Positions 35,225 to 46,836 of a stretch of 64,000 bases of DNA are shown piece by piece (positions within the stretch are counted from its first letter, which is position 1; the number at the start of each line of letters is the position of its first letter). Source of the DNA: Cocos nucifera (lineage: Eukaryota > Streptophyta > Magnoliopsida > Arecales > Arecaceae). Under the pieces are notes generated by a model. The model saw nothing but the letters and a program-made list of their open reading frames with translations. It was not told the DNA's origin and did not search any database. Where the stretch lies: contig QRFJ01005241.1 in assembly GCA_006176705.1 (NCBI GenBank), forward strand, positions 1 through 64,000. Direction: 5' to 3'. A program made the position numbers and the translations under genes.

Positions 35225-37488
35225 TGTTAGATGTGTGCCCTAGAAGCCATATTGGCTAAACACTTGTAATACACTTCTAAAGATAATTTTATAATTTTTA
35301 CTATAAATTAATAAAAAAATTATTTTCTATCATAGTGTGTATTTAAAATATCTGTGATACATCCTTTGAGTTAATGGTAATGACAATTTATATTTTCAGA
35401 AGTTGAAAATTTATGACATGAATTCTCATAATTAACTCATAAACTGCTCTCGACCGTAGGATCATCATGAGGATGGTGATCGATCTGAAAGGTTGGTGTA
35501 CGATCTCTTTCTTAAGATAGATGTGTCTTGAGTCTATGGTGTGGAGATACTAGAGCGAGAGTACAGATACTCATTAGCGAACAAGGGCACTAAGCATGAT
35601 CACCTCGAGCAGTCATAAGAAAGTCTACCTTCTCGTCGATGACTGGCTCGATGCTGTAGTGGTGTATCTGGTTCTTTGACCTGAGGTGCATCAACAGTTC
35701 ACCTTGAGAGTGTTATAGTTTGACTATACCATAACTTGGAATCCTATCTATTCGAAATCTTGAGATGTATGTTGGCTATAGTATGTTCATTATGGGAATT
35801 AGATTGCACCAATAGGAGATCTATCTACCTCGATAGATGAGGAGTAGCCCTATGATAATCATAAGGTCGAGTTCTTAAACCCATGGCCATGGTAGAGTAA
35901 AGATGATAGAAAAAGTTTCTATTAGGATTTCATATTGGACTCGAATCGAATGATTAATTCATATGATGGATGTTGGATTTGACGAGTTCACCTTAACCTT
36001 AATCCTGTCGGAGCTCAAGATAGAAGAATTCAATCACATAGGTAGCTACACTGAGAGGTTCACTTTTAATTCTGATGGATTGCTACCATATACTGCTAGG
36101 TGTTACTGGTGGATTTTAGAAGTAATTAAAATAATTTTGATGATCGATCATTCAAATTGTATAAATCAAAAAAATTCTGATCCATCGAAAGGTGTTTCGA
36201 TGATGTCGATGATAGTAATCGGGATATGTCTCATTACCATATCGAATTGAACCTAATTGGGTCACACAAATAAGTGTTTAGATCTGGATATCATCAATTG
36301 AGCTAATCCGATTTAATTGATTTGGATTAGATCTAATTAGGTTCAAGGTAATTGTGCTAGCACATGATTGAGCCTAGCTTTCTCCTTCTGTAATCTTTCT
36401 GATTTATCACAATCGAGTTAAATTTGATTTGACTCATTCTTGTATCTTGAATGAATTTATTTTCATCGAAATAGAACTAGTCCAGATCAAATTAATTATA
36501 GAAATTAAATCCATTCCTAGTGTAATTGGACTAGGATCAAAAGTTGACCCAATTGATGGAATTGAGGATCACCTGATCAGATGCTTCTAGAAAATTTTCT
36601 AGAAATCCTTTTGATCTAATTTTTGGATATGTGATAGGGACTGATTCATACTTTGGGTGTGCTAAATTTGTGATTTATGGAGGTGCCTAGACTGAGTTAT
36701 GTAGAGTTTAATTTTGATTAAACTCTTAAGGAAAGAGTCCTAAGAGCAATAGACTCTTTCTTATCTACTCATGCTGCCCCCTTTGTGATGGCTTTTTGGC
36801 ATCAAAACTAGATAGAGATCTAGGGTTTAACATGGAGATTAATTCTAGAAGTCCCAAAAGATTAAATAAGATGGTTATTTGATCAAAAGAGACTCCTATA
36901 TGGCGTAGGGTTTTTCTTTAAGAACCCTTGTGCCAAAGGGTCTTTAAGAGGTGATCTCCTTTCCATGCCCAAGTGCTACCCCTTTCATCTTCCATGCCCC
37001 TTTGATTCTCTTTCTCCTATCTTTTACATGCCTAAAAGGTTAGGCATAAATCTAAGTTGAAGGTCTAAGTTTTTTGGCACAAGATTCAGGATCTACGCGA
37101 TGGTATTCATGAGACAGACGGGCTGCCTTTAGAAATAGTTTTGAAGGATTTAAAGATCAGATTTAGATTTAATCTTTAGAGCAGAAATTTATGAGCAGAA
37201 GATGTTCAGATCCTGTCCGAGTAGATATCGGTAGAGGTTAGGCGCTTGCGTGACTCCTTCTAGAACCTCAGGAACCAATAGGATCATCATAGGACAATTA
37301 GATTACCCAACAAGATACTTAAAATTAAATCTGATTTAATTTTATTTTTAATTTTTAATATTAGATCACTACAATTAGATCTAAGAACTCTTAGATCTGA
37401 TCAGATCATAAAACTTTTTGTAGAAAAATCTACCTTAGATCTAATCAAATTTGAAAGATCCTACGGTGGAAAATCAGATTTTTCTTCA
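35225..37488 (+). mobile_element. A2 3' LTR
   Basis: 2264 bp, start TGTTAGATGTGTGCCCTAGA, end TTTTCTTCA, followed by GATAT (37489-37493), the right target copy. The stem arms at 36733-36740 and 36751-36758 retain 8 bp although one base has changed. Confidence 0.93.
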
Positions 37489-37493
37489 GATAT

Positions 37494-38152
37494 AACCTGA
37501 AGGTTTCACACCCACAAATGAGTCTAAGGTATGCAAGCTTTAGAGATCCATTTATGGATTGAAGCAGGCATCTTAGAGTTGGAATATACATTTTGATAAG
37601 GTGGTCAGAACGTATGGCTTTGTTAAGAATGAAGAACCCTCCATCTACAAGTGAATAAATGGTTCAGTGATAGTATTTCTTGTTTTATATGTGGATGACA
37701 TTCTCTTAATCAAGAATGACAATCCTACATTATAGGGAATAAAGGTATGGTTATCACCACAGCTCTCCATGTAGGACTTAGAAGAAGCATTCTAGATCCT
37801 AGGGATGAAGATCTATAGAGATAGATCTAAGAGGTTGCTTGGGCTCTCTCAATCGACATACATTGATATCGTGTTGAAGTGGTTCAGCATGGAGAATATC
37901 AAGAAAGGCTATTTTTCGATAGGCCATAAAATTTTTCTCTCAAAGAAGGATTATCTAATAGCTTTTCAAGAGAGAGAGTGTATGAGTAGAATTCCATATG
38001 CTTTGGTAGTGGATTCTATAACGTACATCATGACACATACGAGACTATATGTGGCATACTCATTAGGAGTAATGAACAGATACCAATCTAATCCAATAGA
38101 GAATCATTGGAAGATTGCTAAAACCATCCTTAAGTATTTGAGAAATACCAAT
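37494..38152 (+). pseudogene. pol: Element B RT-RNase H, continued
   Basis: Continuation of the B pol gene after A2. It has PEGFTPTNESKVCKL, the SIYGLKQAS block near 37547, the intact catalytic LYVDDILL near 37685, and LGMKIYRDRSKRLLGLSQSTYIDIVLK (as two adjoining blocks) near 37799. It also has the RNase H start YALVVDSITYIMTHTRLYVAYS near 37998, and ends in KYLRNTN near 38140. It stops abruptly where a family A LTR begins. The rest of RNase H and the 3' LTR of B are missing, which implies a deletion at this junction. Confidence 0.85.
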
Positions 38153-39716
38153 CTCTGAGATTTGATGATCTGAATCTTGATCGAGATTCACCTTTAACCC
38201 ATGCACGTGCTCGGCCTCTATTGGTATCCACTTTGGCTTGAATCTGGACAACTTCTTCGACTTGATCTGACTTCAGCAAGTCAGATCTAGATCTTCTAAA
38301 TTTGTTTTTGATCGGATTGTCGGCAGTACTTTGATTGATGCATGATCGGATCTCCTTTTTCTTCTTGCAAGGATAGAACTCGACCTTCGAGAACTTAGAT
38401 CAGCCCAATCCTTGGCATGGGAGAGAGAGAGGGAGAGAGAGTAACAAGAAAAGAGAGGGAGGAGCCATGGGAGAACTTTGGTAGGGCTTCGCACTTTCCA
38501 AAATTATGATGATCAAAGCCTTTAGCAGGTTTTCTATTTATACAAATAGAAAACCTAGAGTCTAAGGGCTTTAAGTCTTTTACTAGATAAAAGACCTTAA
38601 AGCAGAAGGACTCTCTGAGATATCAGGTGCCCCCTCCTAATTCTCCATAGCTTTTTGTCACACAAAATGGCCTCTTGGGCATGTGCCACCTTATCCTAAT
38701 AAGGTGGTTTCACACCCCATAACCTCCACCCAGTTTAAAGTTTGAATCAAACCAACTTCGACTCATTCAAACATTATCCTCCCTATTAGATTTCAATCCC
38801 ATTCAAAGTAAACACTTATCCTCAAGGGGGTGCACGCCACATGGAATGAAGGTGGGGCATGCACCCCTTTCTCTCTCTCAAAAATAAATAGTGCATGCCC
38901 CTAGAGAAATTCTAGAGGGCATGTGCCTCTCTCCTCTTATGCATGACCAAGTCAAAATGGAGGGGGGGTGCCCACTCCTAGCACCCCCTCACCCTTATGC
39001 TCTTCTGGAGATTTTAGGACATGCCATTAAATGGTGTCCAAGTGAGCCAAATCGAATTTGGCTAAGCCTAAATTGATAGAAAATCCAATGCAGAAGAAAA
39101 TTTAGTTCAATCATGTGCTAGTATAATTTTCTTGAACCTAATTGGAACAAATCCAAATCAATCAGACTGTATGAGTTCAATTGAAAACATCTAGAGCCAA
39201 ACCCTTGTATATATGACCCCATAGGTTCAATTCTATATGGTAATGGGATATGTCATGATCTCCATTATTGACATCATTGAAACTTCTTTTGATGGATCGA
39301 AACTCTTTTCGATTCATCCAATTAGAATTATCGATCATCAAGATAATTCTAATTAATCCCACTATCCATAGTGACACCTAGTAGTATGTAATGGCAACCC
39401 ATTAGAACTTAATAAGAATCTCTTAGTGCAATTATCATGTGATTTGATTCTTTTATCATGAGCTCCAATAGGATGGAGATTAAGATCAACTCATCAAATC
39501 TCATACGATATAATCAATCGATTCAATTTCAATATGAAACCCTAATAGAAAGTTCTTTCTATTATTTTATACTACCATGGCCATGGGCTTTAGGACTCAA
39601 TCTCATAATCACCATAGGACTACTCCACCTTTACTGAGGTTAATAGATCCCATCTTGGTGTGATTCAGTTTCTATAATGATCATGCTATAACCAACATAC
39701 ACCTTAGGATTCTATA
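38153..39716 (-). mobile_element. Family A LTR fragment (A4)
   Basis: Minus-strand LTR sequence homologous to about 690-4000 of the A1 region. Shared words include GGCCTCTATTGGTATCCACT near 38212 and a U3 tail near 39690 matching AACATACACCT at 3880. The left end is cut in the transcribed part. The right end is cut at 39716 in U3, exactly where the family D LTR D5 begins, so G probably inserted into A4. A GA microsatellite lies at 38420-38442 and two strong hairpins at 38527-38602. Confidence 0.75.
38527..38602. other. Two adjacent hairpins at the A4 TATA region
   Basis: 38527-38539 and 38544-38556 form a perfect 13-bp inverted repeat (arms AGGTTTTCTATTT and AAATAGAAAACCT, 4-nt spacer). 38569-38582 and 38588-38602 form a second, 14-bp stem with one bulge around CTAG. 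The first spans the TATA-like TATTTATA. Confidence 0.7.
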
Positions 39717-42209
39717 TGAAGGAACTAGATTTAGGATTTCAGGACTAGATTTTAAAATTTTTCAAGATCAAACAGCAAAAGACTAAAATTAATTAAAATT
39801 AATTTTTAATACTAGAGAATATCCTAGATTTAATATTCTATTACATGATTATGGCACAATATTAAATCAAAAATTAAATATAAGAAAGAAAATAAAACAT
39901 ATTGATCACATCAACTTGCGCCTATACTACATCTATTGCAGGTATGTAAAATAGATCAGATCTATTACCTATGCACGTTAGACATTCTAACTTGCTGATC
40001 TAAGCTTGAGGATGATGTAGCGAGCCGCACATGCGTTTGGCCTTCAAGAGTCGTCCACATGAGCCTACGACCACAATCAGAAGTTCGATGTAGGAAATCA
40101 GCATAGTATGCTAGTACTATGCTGATCCTTCTTTGATGGTCGATCTGGTACTTTCTTCTTCTAGATCTGGACTCTTCTAAAGATGAGAAGAAGGAGGAGT
40201 GATTATAGATCTAAGAAACTCTCAAATAATCTCAAAAAGGAAGAGGAAAAGAGATGAACAAGACAACCCTAGAAGAAGACCCTCTTCTTCTTCTCTATTC
40301 TCTCACCTAGACACCTAAATTAGTGCCTATGAAATCCCCATGCTCTAATACTCTTTCTATCTAATTTTAATATGCCCCAAAGATCACTCAATGGTCTAGA
40401 ATATATCCAAAAATTAACCCAAAATTCATTCTATATAGAGAGATATTGAGGAATCCTTGTTGGGTCAAACTCTTAGACTAGAAAAGACCAAAATAGGCAA
40501 CTAGTTGGGGCGCCCAACACTTGGGTGCCCCCTCCTTTCTTTCTGGTGTGGACCACCAACAAATCTCACACAAAATACCTTCTTTTCCACCAAACAAAAA
40601 GAGAGAAAATAGGGAGAGGAAGGTGGCATGCATGGGAGGACTTTTAGTTTCCTAAAACTCTTTTCAAAGGAGAATTCAAAACATATTCAAACTTCCTCCT
40701 TTGACCTGATCCACAACTAATTGCCATAAAATAGAGAAGGGAAGAGTGGGCATGCATGATGATTAGGGAGAGAGATTTTTGTCGCACAAAATAGAGAGAG
40801 TGGGCATGGGGGGCGTGGGATATAGGTGGCGTAAGATGAATGGATCCTAGTCTTACTAGGATTCCATGTTTAACTTGGTCAAACATGGTTTTCCAAACCA
40901 AATCAAACCAGAATTATTTCAACCCAATTAAATTAGATCCTAAACTAATTAAAAATTTAATTAAATTAGATTAAATTTAATTTAATTTTAATTTAATTTT
41001 TTAATCAAATTAAAAAATTGGGTTGACCCTAGTCCTAGTTGAACTAGGACTAGTTCTTCCTTACAAATTGGCTTATCCAATAAACCAATTGAACTTGATC
41101 CAATCAAGCCCAAACCAAATCTAATTAAATCATATTCAATTAAACTTAATCTCAGCCCTTTGACTTAATCAAATTAAGTCAATTAGCAATCTAATTGCTA
41201 ATTGATCCTCCTACAACACTTGCACTAGGTTAAACACCAATCGTGTTGATTGTTTAACCCTCGAATAATTCTTAATCATTGATCAACCATCCGATCAGAT
41301 CATGAGCTCTAATTTATATGACCTCATAGATCTGAACCTAAGTCGATGGTATAGGAATAAATTTTTATACCAATTAAAGTAACCATCTAGCAATGGTACC
41401 CGATGGTCGGATAGGTCGAATATATGAACAAATATCCTTAGAACCCATATGGATATAGTTTCCATATAATTCATCCTCATGACCAAAATGCTTATAGGAC
41501 ACCTCAGAGTTCAACTATCAACTCTGATCAAGCTGTCCATATTGTATTTCAAAATATCAAATCCATCTCATGGATTATCTTGGCTAAGGTTTTGCTATAT
41601 TGAAATACAGTGATATATTCTTCTCTAACTCTTGGAGTGGTCAATTCCATCTTGATCATACATCGACTTCATAAGTACTTGACTATACCCAGAAGCCTTC
41701 CATTACTAAATTAAAAATTTAGTTAGTCTGGTACTAAAGCATAGTGAATTGCTTATAGGTCATTGAGGTGATCTCAGGTCTAAGGGATATTTATACCTAT
41801 ATCCCATCAGAGATATTTTCGACAGTAGAATACTCTGGAGTTGGTCATGTTCAGTGACGATGTACCTCTACATCTCACCTATATGCCATACTAGTATCTC
41901 CACACTCCTTGATTAAGAGGACAACAACCTATATGGCATACAGTGATCTATGCTCGATAGATGCTATCGTCCTTATTAATAGTCTATCATTTGATCGTAA
42001 ACAGTTTTAAGGACTAATCGATAAATTCTCTTTTTATCAAACCTAAATAGTCCTAAGGACTTCATCACAATAATGAAGTTTGTTAGAAGATAAAAACTTA
42101 TGATGAAAATATCAAAAATATATTTTATTAATTAATAAATTAATTATAATTATAATATAGCTTAACCATCAATAAGCTAATGATTGGCTTTGGGACACAT
42201 TTTCCAATA
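39717..42209 (-). mobile_element. Family D copia 3' LTR (D5) of element G
   Basis: Minus-strand LTR starting TATTGGAAAATGTGTCCCAA at 42209 and ending near 39717 (2493 bp). It directly follows the RNase H end of element G, so it is the 3' LTR. The TATA-like site CTATATAG lies at 40431-40438. A near-perfect hairpin (arms GGGCGCCCAA and TTGGGTGCCC) lies at about 40505-40527. Confidence 0.87.
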
Positions 42210-42218
42210 ACTCTTGTT

Positions 42219-42736
42219 CTAAAGCCACTTAGCATAGTATCTAATACCCATCTTTGATTTGTGGTTGTCAAACTTCTTTATTGTCAGGGCTTTAGTAAAG
42301 GGATTGGCCAGGTTCTTCTTTTCGTCGATCTTCTAAAGGTCAACATCATGTCAATCCATGATCTTCTGGACTAGATGAAAGCGGCACAGAATATGCTTCA
42401 TCCGCTGGTGTGCCTTTGGTTCCTTCATCTGAGCTATGGCACTAGTGCTATCATTGTAGAGCAGGATCAGACCATCTAGGAAGGATGCTACTCCAAGCTC
42501 GATGAAAAAATTTCTCAGCCACATAGCTTTCTTCACAGCATTTGATGCTGTGATGTACTCTATTTCGCACAATCCTTCTTAGTGAAAGAAATTTCATGGC
42601 CTATCGGAAGATAGCTTTTTTTAAAATTCTCCATGCTGAATCTCTTCAACACAGTATCTATATACGTGAGCTAGGATAATCCAAGTATTCTTTTGGATCT
42701 ATCTCTATAGATCTTCATCCTTAGGATGTAGGATGC
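42219..42736 (-). pseudogene. pol: Element G RNase H and end of RT (minus strand)
   Basis: C-terminal pol of a minus-strand family D copia. The open stretch 42351-42572 reads MCEIEYITASNAVKKAMWLRNF, LLYNDSTSAIAQMKEPKAHQRM and KHILCRFHLV, the classic copia RNase H blocks. The catalytic aspartate in LLYNDST is present. The end reads FTKALTIKKFDNHKSKMGIRY with a TAG complement at 42219-42221. The gene is interrupted at 42736 by element A3 within the RT motif KDLGEASYIL and resumes at 53079. Confidence 0.87.
42732..42736. repeat. Target-site duplication of A3, left copy
   Basis: GATGC, against AATGC at 53074-53078 (one transition). Rejoining the flanks restores the minus-strand RT motif KDLGEASYIL. 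Confidence 0.85.
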
Positions 42737-44985
42737 TGTTAGATATGTGTGCCCTAGAAACCAGAATTGTCTGACACTTATAATACACTTCTAGGGGTAA
42801 AATTATAATTTTGACTATAAATAATAAAATAGGTTATTTTCTATCATAAATGTGTATTTAATGTTTATGATACATTCCTTGAGTTAATGATAATGATAAT
42901 TCTTATTTTCAAGAGTTGAAAATTTGAGACAAGAATTTTCATTATTAACTCATAAAATGCTCCTGACCAAAGGATTATCATGAGGATGGTGATTGATCCG
43001 GTAGGTTGGTGTATAATCGCTTTTTCATAGTAGATGAGTCTTGAGTGTATGGTGTAGAGACACCAGAGTGAGAGTATAGGTACTCATTAGAGAACGAGGG
43101 CAATGAGCATGACCACCTCGAGCAGTCATAAGGAAGTCTACCTTCTCATCGATGACTGACTCGAAGCTACAGTGATGTATCTAGTTCTTTGACCTAAGGT
43201 GCATCGACAGTTCACCATGAGGGTGTTATAGTTTGACTACACCATGACTCGGTCTTCTAGCCATTCGGAACCCTGAGGTGTATGTTGGCTATAGCATGTT
43301 CATTATAGAAATTGGATTGCACCAGGAGGGAATCTATCTACCTCGATGGATGAGGAGCAGTCCTATGATGATCATGAGAATCAAGTCCATAAGCCTATGG
43401 CCATGGTAGAGTGAAATAATAAAAAGAGTTTCTATTAAGATTTTCACATCAGACTTGAATCGAATGATTAAATCATATGATAGAAATTAGGGTTTGACGA
43501 GTTCACTTTAACCCTAATCTGATCGGGGCTCAAGATAGAAGAACTTAATCACACAAGTAGCTGCACCAAGAGGCTTATTTTTAGTTTTGATGGATTGCCA
43601 CCATATACTGCTAGGTGTCACTGATGGATTTTGAGAGTAATTAGAATGATTTAGATGATCGATCATTCTAGTTATCTGAATCAGAAGAGTTCTGATCCAT
43701 CGAAAGGAGTTTCGATGATGTCGATGATAGAGATCACGATATATCCCATTACCATACGGAGCTGAACTTAATTGGATCACACAAATAAGGGTTTAAATTT
43801 GGATATCATCAATTGGACTAATCAGGTTTAATTGATTTGAATTAGATTCAATTAGGTTCAAGGAAATCGTGCTAGCACACGATTGAGCCTAATGTTCTCC
43901 TTCTACTATTATTAAAAGTTATCTCCACTGAGCCAAATATGTTTATGCTCACTCTGATACCTTTACCTAGTCTGACTGAAGCTTGTCCAGGTTAGAAAAG
44001 GATTGTCTTAATTTATAAGATAAATTTGAGATAACACCTACCATTTTCCGTCACCTGCTAATTTTTATTTTTGACTTTGGTCAAACATTGATCTTTGATA
44101 CTTAGACATATGCCCATGTGTCATACACCTATTAGAGAGCAGATAGGGGCTTGTCCTCTTGCAAGATTTTGGAAAGGAGGGGGCACACACCTAGGGAGGC
44201 GTGCGCCAATGGATAGGGACGCCTGGGTCCCATACAGATGGGACTCCAGGTTGCTTCTTGGTTTCTACTTAGGTGGCCCTTAACTATAGAATTTGACCAG
44301 TCTTAGGCACCATCTAAGGATGAATTAGTGGGGCTCTCATCTAATTAGATTAGGTGATGTCATTCTATCAATTAAATTTAGATCTGATTGCACGAAGCAA
44401 CATGATTGGTCAGGATGATGTGGCACTGCATGGCGCAGCGGGGTCTATATAAACTCTATTTGTGCCCAACTTTCAGAGAGTTCTCTCTTAGCCCACACCC
44501 TAAGGCTATTCTTCTCTCCTCTCCATGCCCAAGGGAAGTTGGGCTTTAGTTTGATGCGATCCAAGCAAGAAAAAGCTGATGAGAAAGGAAGAAGGCAGCA
44601 CTATTGCAGAGATGACTGCAGATCTTCGAAAAAAGTTTTGAAGATCCTCCAAATCAGATCCAGATCTAATTTTGAAGAGGTGATAAAGAAGAAGAAGATC
44701 TCTAGATCCAACCCAAGTGGATATCAGTAGAGGCCAGGTGCTAGTGTGGCTAGATCCAGAATCTCAGGCAATCAGCAGGATCATCAAAGGGTAATCTGAT
44801 TACCCAGCATCAAGATATAAATTAAATCAATTTTAATTTATTTTTATTTTTATTTTTTAGATCTATAAATTAAATCTAAAATATCTTAGATCTAATCTAG
44901 ACACATGAGAGAAATTTTTGAAATATCTCTCTTGATTCGATCAAATCTAAACGAACCTGATCTGGAAAATCAAGATTTCCCTTCA
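42737..44985 (+). mobile_element. A3 5' LTR
   Basis: 2249 bp, start TGTTAGATATGTGTGCCCTA, end CCCTTCA. The U3 hairpin at about 44225-44247 (arms GGGTCCCAT and ATGGGACTC) precedes the TATA box by about 200 bp. Confidence 0.95.
44446..44453 (+). promoter_or_regulatory. TATA box, A3 5' LTR
   Basis: TATATAAA, conserved at 52501-52508 in the 3' LTR. It is the probable start of element transcription. Confidence 0.7.
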
Positions 44986-44987
44986 AC

Positions 44988-44999
44988 TGGTATCAGAGT
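44988..44999 (+). other. Primer-binding site of A3
   Basis: TGGTATCAGAGT, complementary to initiator tRNA-Met except for the last base, 2 nt after the LTR end. Confidence 0.85.
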
Positions 45000-46836
45000 C
45001 AAGTTCTAAAAATTATTTAGATCTAATTTTAATTTATTTTATGTGATGTCATATTAGATATGATTAGATCTAAAATTAAAAAAATTAAAATTAAGTAATA
45101 TAGATATAAGTTCTACAATATGCATGACTAGTTGTAAAATAGAATAGTTCTATACAAAGTCTTGCATGATCATGATTTATTTTGATTAAATTATAATTTT
45201 AGATCTATTTATTTTCTATTTTTTAATGATTATAAATATTATAATAAAATCTAAAAAATAAAAAATAAAATTATTTAATTTTATGAGATATGATGAATGC
45301 ATGTTTAAACTAGTTGTAGAATAGTTCTATATAATTATCTAGATTAGAATTTATTTTGATGTGATCAATTTAAATCTAATTTTTTAGATAATTATGAGAT
45401 AATTTAGATCTAAAAAATATGCACGATATGATACATGAGATGTATGCAAAACATGTATAAAGTTAGATAAATTTTATATATGAGATATATGATGTAGATC
45501 TAACTAATTTTATAGATTTATATTTCTAATTAAGGCATTCCCCTTAGCTGTCCCATCATAAAAATAAAGTAGGATTTAAATACCCTCTCCTCTCATTCGA
45601 TGGGATGTTCTTATGATGTGTATAGGTGCTGCACATTCGTCCTTAATCAGAAATCAAGAACTTACTTTCTACAAAACCCTAGATCCTGAAATCCTAAGAT
45701 TTTATTTACATGTTTTGTTTATGAACCCTAAACTTAATTTAGAATTAAGATTATGAAATATATGTTAGGTTTAAAATTAAGAATTTCAGATCTATGATAT
45801 ATTCATAAAATTGGGTTCGGACTTAGATAGCTTAATTAGGTCTAAGCGGTTGATCAAACCGAATCAATAGATGGTTAGATGAGATTAATAGTGCATAAAT
45901 TGACCAGTCTAATAGGACTAAGTCTAGGTCAAGATCGAGTCACATGAGTGATCGATCAAGCTAAGACCTAATTAGGCTCAGTGGTTAGAGTCTTGATTAT
46001 AGGCTAACCTGATTGGTTCTGACTCAATAATTTGGTGTCTAAGGTAAGTCTGGCAGATACGATCGACTGATTTTTAATTGGAAGCTACTCGATTCGAATG
46101 CATTCTTATCGAGTTAATGGCATATCCCTTCCACCGGTTTTACTTACCTGGCCATGTTTGTTGGCTCAGTTCTAATCTAAGGTGGTCAATAATCCGAGCT
46201 AACCTATGTCACTAGGTTAGTCATAATGGTTATGATTATGTCAAGTCTAATTTAATGAGACCTAAATCAAATCTTCCTAAGAGAAGATTAAGTCTAACGT
46301 CTTCCACCATTATAGATGTGCGGGCTCTTTCCGATGTTGATTGTTCTTGACTGGTTATAGTGGTTCAATTGCACTGGGAAGATGCAACCATGTCTATTAG
46401 GCATTGGATGCTACGGGCTGGAGGATGGATTAGGCTCAATATTTTGGATACAATGAGAGACTCAATTAGGAATCCAATCTATGCAAATGGTGGGTCTGAC
46501 TTAACTAAGGAGTGGATCAATATTTTAGGCATAATAAGATTTATAAATTAGAGACCAAGTTTGGGTGCACTATGATTAGAGAATCATTGAACAAGAGTTG
46601 TTCACTCATTGGCCAACCCATCATCAATAACTGTTAGGAGAGGTGATGAGTCAATTGGTGGGACCACACCACCCACTAAAAATCATTAATTATGGAGATT
46701 TTTACATCTCTATAAAGGGAGTGTAGGAATCCGAGAAAATAGTGAGAGCTAATTTGTTCAAAAATTAAAACCCTAAATAAATTGGTTAAGTCTTAATTAT
46801 AATATCTAATTAGAAACTTTGACTCTCTACAGGAAA
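45000..46836 (+). mobile_element. A3 leader region
   Basis: Non-coding. It contains a hairpin TCTCAT/ATGGGA (45591-45605) followed by CTTATGATGTG, an A-box-like GGCTCAGTGG near 45976, and the ~110-bp conserved block with AGGTAAGT (46042-46049) and ACTTACCT (46142-46149). The acceptor-like CTCTCTACAG ends at 46832. Confidence 0.75.
46044..46832 (+). other. Candidate leader intron of A3
   Basis: Donor AAG/GTAAGT (GT at 46044), acceptor CTCTCTACAG ending 46832, 4 nt before the gag ATG. The 789 nt equals the A2 interval exactly, because the two are homologous with few indels. No transcript evidence is available here. Confidence 0.45.

Larger units (their letters stand above)
23686..37488 (+). 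mobile_element. Full-length family A copia element A2 (with nested family C)
   Basis: Composed of a 5' LTR 23686-25948, a leader, gag-pol interrupted at 31667 by element C, a polypurine tract near 35214-35224, and a 3' LTR 35225-37488. The LTRs are 2263 and 2264 bp long and differ by roughly a tenth of positions in their first 250 bases by eye, so this is an old copy. All coding parts carry stops. It lies in the RT gene of element B. Confidence 0.93.

Noticed and set aside
39177..39377. Minus-strand frame in the A4 LTR
   Set aside because: LTR U3 sequence, homologous to non-coding U3 of other family A copies.
45960..46030. A tRNA gene in the A3 leader
   Set aside because: Only the D arm is convincing. 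The anticodon and T arms do not pair, and the segment is part of a repeated leader.
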